This document shows positions 61,109 to 64,000 of a stretch of 64,000 bases of DNA, piece by piece (position 1 is the first letter of the stretch; every line of letters begins with the position of its first letter). Origin of the DNA: Gordius sp. MW1 (lineage: Eukaryota > Nematomorpha > Gordioida > Gordea > Gordiidae); assembly GCA_964036665.1 (NCBI GenBank), contig OZ038530.1:5146001-5210000 (forward strand), read 5' to 3'. The translations under genes and the position numbers were made by a program. The notes under the pieces are model-generated. The model had not been told where the DNA came from and made no database searches. It saw only the letters and a list, made by a program, of their open reading frames with translations.

Positions 61109-61211
61109 TTGTATACAGTGCGCAATCTCTTCATGATAGGTTTAATCGCTATTTATATTAACACATATGAATTATGTATACAAATAATCAATCTACTGTA
61201 GAAAGCAACCA

Positions 61212-61217
61212 TTTATT
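61212..61217 (-). promoter_or_regulatory. Polyadenylation signal AATAAA of the BTB gene
   Basis: TTTATT on the plus strand, 104 bases past the BTB stop codon. The two convergent genes have their stops only 243 bases apart, so their 3' ends may meet or overlap. Confidence 0.5.
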
Positions 61218-61321
61218 TTCTTGAAATAGGGTTCAGGCAATTAAAAGTTAATTGTATGCAAAGTTATTTGTGCATATTTAAACTTTCATTTTCTACACGA
61301 TCTGACAAACTTTCTTGGCCT

Positions 61322-62309
61322 TCAGGCAAACCTTGCACAGGCGATAAACCAGGCTCTATAAATAAATATACTTAAAACTAATCCTATAGGAATATAATAT
61401 AAATATTTTTGAAACATTTTGCACACAAAGTTAATAAATATTAGCTGTTCAGCAAAGTAATTTATACTGCTCCATATAGACGTCCTACGCGCTCCTATTA
61501 TAGGGGGAGCTGAACAATGTCCACTTGCTCCTGTGTTCATAATACTTCCTAGAGCGGGGATACTTTGGCTCAATCTCCGAAACGATTGAACTTCTCGTTC
61601 CGGCTCCTTATTATTCCAAGCCTGTACACTTCTCCTAATGGCTTCTAGGCCCCTAAGAGCAACTTCAAATCCAGCAGCGTTCTCGCATTCCGCCTTAACA
61701 TAGGGAATGTCCAAAACATGGGCCATGACCCATAAATCAACGGCATGCTCCTTGTCGATGCTGATGCTCGAGGCGTACATGTAATGCAGGAGCTGCTTGA
61801 AAGCGCCAGAACACAGGCCTAAATTTTGGGGCAAAATTATTTCTGCGATGTCCAGCTTTTCCTTCCTCCAATAGGTTTCGGCCAAGTCGGGCATTAATAG
61901 CAATACCTCTTTGTTTTTGGGCGCCATCATTTGTCTGCCCAATTGAATTATACGCAAAATTAAAACTTCTAAAAATGACTTGATTAATTTTTTAATTGCT
62001 CATTTAAAGCTATTGAGAATTATATTTAAGTTATTTTAATCCAAAATAATAAATATTATAATGGGGAAGCCATTTCATTTTTACTTAAATACGTATTAAC
62101 CTAAAATATCCAGATTTCATGGCTAGCACAAACTTATGAGCTTCGAATCTATGCATACAATCGACGTGAATTAATATATCAGTAGGAATTTCTCCTGGGA
62201 TGTCCCACAAATTATTTAGGCAACGATTAAAAAGTTCTTTGATATCTGCTGCTTTTGGTAGAGATCCGCGTTTACCTCGGCTATATTCGCATACATTCGG
62301 TGTTGCCAT
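61322..62309 (-). CDS. BTB/POZ-domain protein with C-terminal hydrophobic segment
   Basis: Two exons, 62309-62101 and 61934-61322, joined by a 166-base GT..AG intron in phase 2, give 273 residues. The BTB fold spans about residues 43-150: TDILIHVDCMHRFEAHKFVL, then MKSGYF continuing across the junction as RQMM, and FKQLLHYMYASSISID and LDIPYVKAECENAA at the end of the domain. BTB domains mediate dimerisation and, often, Cullin-3 binding. There is no Kelch, MATH or zinc-finger part. The last 27 residues are strongly hydrophobic (YYIPIGLVLSIFIY, then a short polar end), which fits a tail anchor. The start ATG at 62309 follows a stop-rich upstream stretch. I do not recognise the subfamily, and a further exon in place of the hydrophobic end cannot be excluded. 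Confidence 0.85.
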
Positions 62310-62550
62310 TTTCTAACCTAGATTTGTAAATTATAAAAAAAACTTATAGAATGATAAATTCTACATCGTAAAAATATTCTATCGAGTGACTACTGGTAAT
62401 AATTACCTTATATATATATTGCAATTTATTCAATTAACTTTAAATTATTTTATTCCTAGAATTTTAACCAAAATTTAAGGACTCGATGATTGAAGGCTTT
62501 TAAGTATAATTATCAAGTTTAAACGGTATTTATATTTATTACTCACATCT
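62310..62550. other. Upstream region of the BTB gene
   Basis: AT-rich. A TATATATATA run near 62411-62420 sits about 105 bases upstream of the ATG on the gene's strand. It may be a core promoter or simple repeat; undecided. Confidence 0.25.
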
Positions 62551-63864
62551 AGTGGCGTAGTTAGAGTTTCATACTGGGGGGGCCGAGCATAAATTGAAGT
62601 CAAGTGACCAGGGGGTTAACGCCGGTTGAATTATTTTTTTTATACCTGTTTGTCAAACTAAATGGTAAACTGCTTATTTGCGTTTTTTCTCCCGTTATAC
62701 GTCTTCAGACACTAAATTCGCATTAGCCCGAACCTTGGCAATTTTATGAAAATTTGTATCCAAGTTGCTTAGATCTTCCACTTTCGTTACCTTATTAAGC
62801 CAAAAAAATATAAACTCAGCAAATTTTTTTTAATTTTAAATGAATAAATTTATTGCAAAATAACAACCACAATATGTAAAAAAACAGCTATATCAAGGCT
62901 ATTTAAATCTATTTAGTTTATATAAAGATTATAAAAATTATTTGCAAAATTCAGAAATGATTAGAAATATTCTAATTTTCAAAACAATTTGAAGCTGCAT
63001 CACTCCTTAAGAATATCCAGCCATAAAATCATCAGCTTCAAAAATACGATCTTCACACTAATTATACCTTTAAAGGCAGCATGCTTATGGTTGAGTTTTT
63101 GAACCCCAGTTTTATCAGGAACACCGTGCAACATTTAAAAGCATCTTTTTGAGATATTTGAAAGGCCAAATATATATTATAGTTCGATAATATTAAGTCA
63201 TTTGAATAAAACTATTGAAGAAAAGGGACTCCAAATGCATTTCAGCTAAAAAAAATTTAACGGACGCTAAAACCCTAATTTATTATTTTGAAAAACACTT
63301 GATTTGTTTAGATACAAAGCTATGGGAAGTATATTATATTTTATTAATATCCCGTTACTTCTGATATTTCACAAATAAATGAACGATCTTTTTGGTAAGT
63401 CTGGTTTGCCCAAAACTCATCAACTAAGACGCTAAAGAATAAATTTATTTTTAGCTAAGCCTGAGCTAAGTGATATCAAGGGCATAGTCAATAACTCAAA
63501 ACCAGAATGAGTATATGGCATTGTCTCAGCCTGTCGCTGTCGCCCATTCATATTTGATTTATATTAATCAAAATTATATTAGTCTACCGCTAGCCACGTG
63601 CACGAATGGGTAGAGTTCTTAATGCTTAGGCGACAAAATACTTATATAAGAAATTAAATTAGTATGGAATGGCGACGGATTTATTCACAATTTTTCTTAC
63701 CCTGCTTCCAAGTTCCAAGGGAATGATAGATTTACTATCATTATAGGCAAAATAAAATTATTGAACTTTTTTCATAAAATTGTAATTAAATGACAATAAA
63801 ATTGAAGGCATTAACAAAATAGGGAAATTTCCCCGCTCTTGAGAAAATTCTGGCTACGCGCCTG
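62551..63864. mobile_element. hAT-like remnant with GTGGCGTAG and TACGCGCCTG ends
   Basis: The left part (TAGTGGCGTAGTTAG, G-run, GGCCGAGC) parallels 7864; the right part ends TTCTGGCTACGCGCCTG, the inverse of the CAGGCGC end seen at 39355. If they belong to one element it would be 1.3 kb, but flanks CTCACATC and AATGTTTT do not match, so these may be two separate remnants. No transposase frame is intact. Confidence 0.35.
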
Positions 63865-64000
63865 AATGTTTTAATAAACTTTTATTAAAGTAATTGTGCA
63901 CACCTTTTAGTTAATGAACTGACAATGTGGTAGTAGTCAAAATAAACGGCCCTGACCTATTTAAACTTGAGAAAGCATTACCTCAAGAAATTTGAATACA

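Overview
The window is eukaryotic: AT-rich, intron-bearing DNA from an animal, most likely an invertebrate. Four genes can be assembled exon by exon with GT..AG junctions and consistent phases: a nicotinic acetylcholine receptor alpha subunit (minus strand, 922-3843, 5' end missing), a TAT-SF1/HTATSF1 splicing-factor homologue (plus, 28025-38875, complete), a TANC/rolling-pebbles scaffold ATPase with ankyrin and TPR repeats (plus, 44968-61078, complete), and a BTB-domain protein with a hydrophobic C-terminus (minus, 61322-62309). A fifth, small gene at 18170-18714 encodes most of a secreted single von Willebrand factor C (SVWC)-type protein. SVWC proteins are typical of arthropods, so an arthropod is my best guess, held loosely.

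Layout: 0.7-3.9 kb receptor gene; 3.9-18 kb gene-poor DNA with transposon debris (hAT-like remnants, Helentron-like elements, one clean Helitron, a 560-bp TAAA microsatellite); 18.2-18.8 kb SVWC gene; 19.5-24.9 kb two decayed RTE-like LINE fragments, one split by a 1.73-kb hAT transposon with an intact 8-bp target-site duplication (TSD); 25.5-26.1 kb a foldback element; 28-38.9 kb the TAT-SF1 gene, whose third and fourth introns hold two large Helentron-like elements filled with a ~128-bp satellite; 39-43 kb GC-rich repeats; 45-61 kb the TANC gene with small hAT elements in its introns; 61.3-62.3 kb the convergent BTB gene; then further hAT-like debris.

The most notable signals are mobile. 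One is a family with 20-bp subterminal inverted repeats, a 3' hairpin and satellite cores, two copies of which bracket one short TAT-SF1 exon. Another is a family of 137-316-bp elements with ends CATGGGCGTAGCCAGG and G/C tracts, five of them with recognisable 8-bp TSDs. The host genes are unrelated in function (synaptic receptor, nuclear splicing, membrane scaffold, BTB adaptor, secreted peptide), and no operon-like or cluster logic is seen. On the protein side, the TANC gene appears to have an alternative first exon, and the BTB protein looks tail-anchored.
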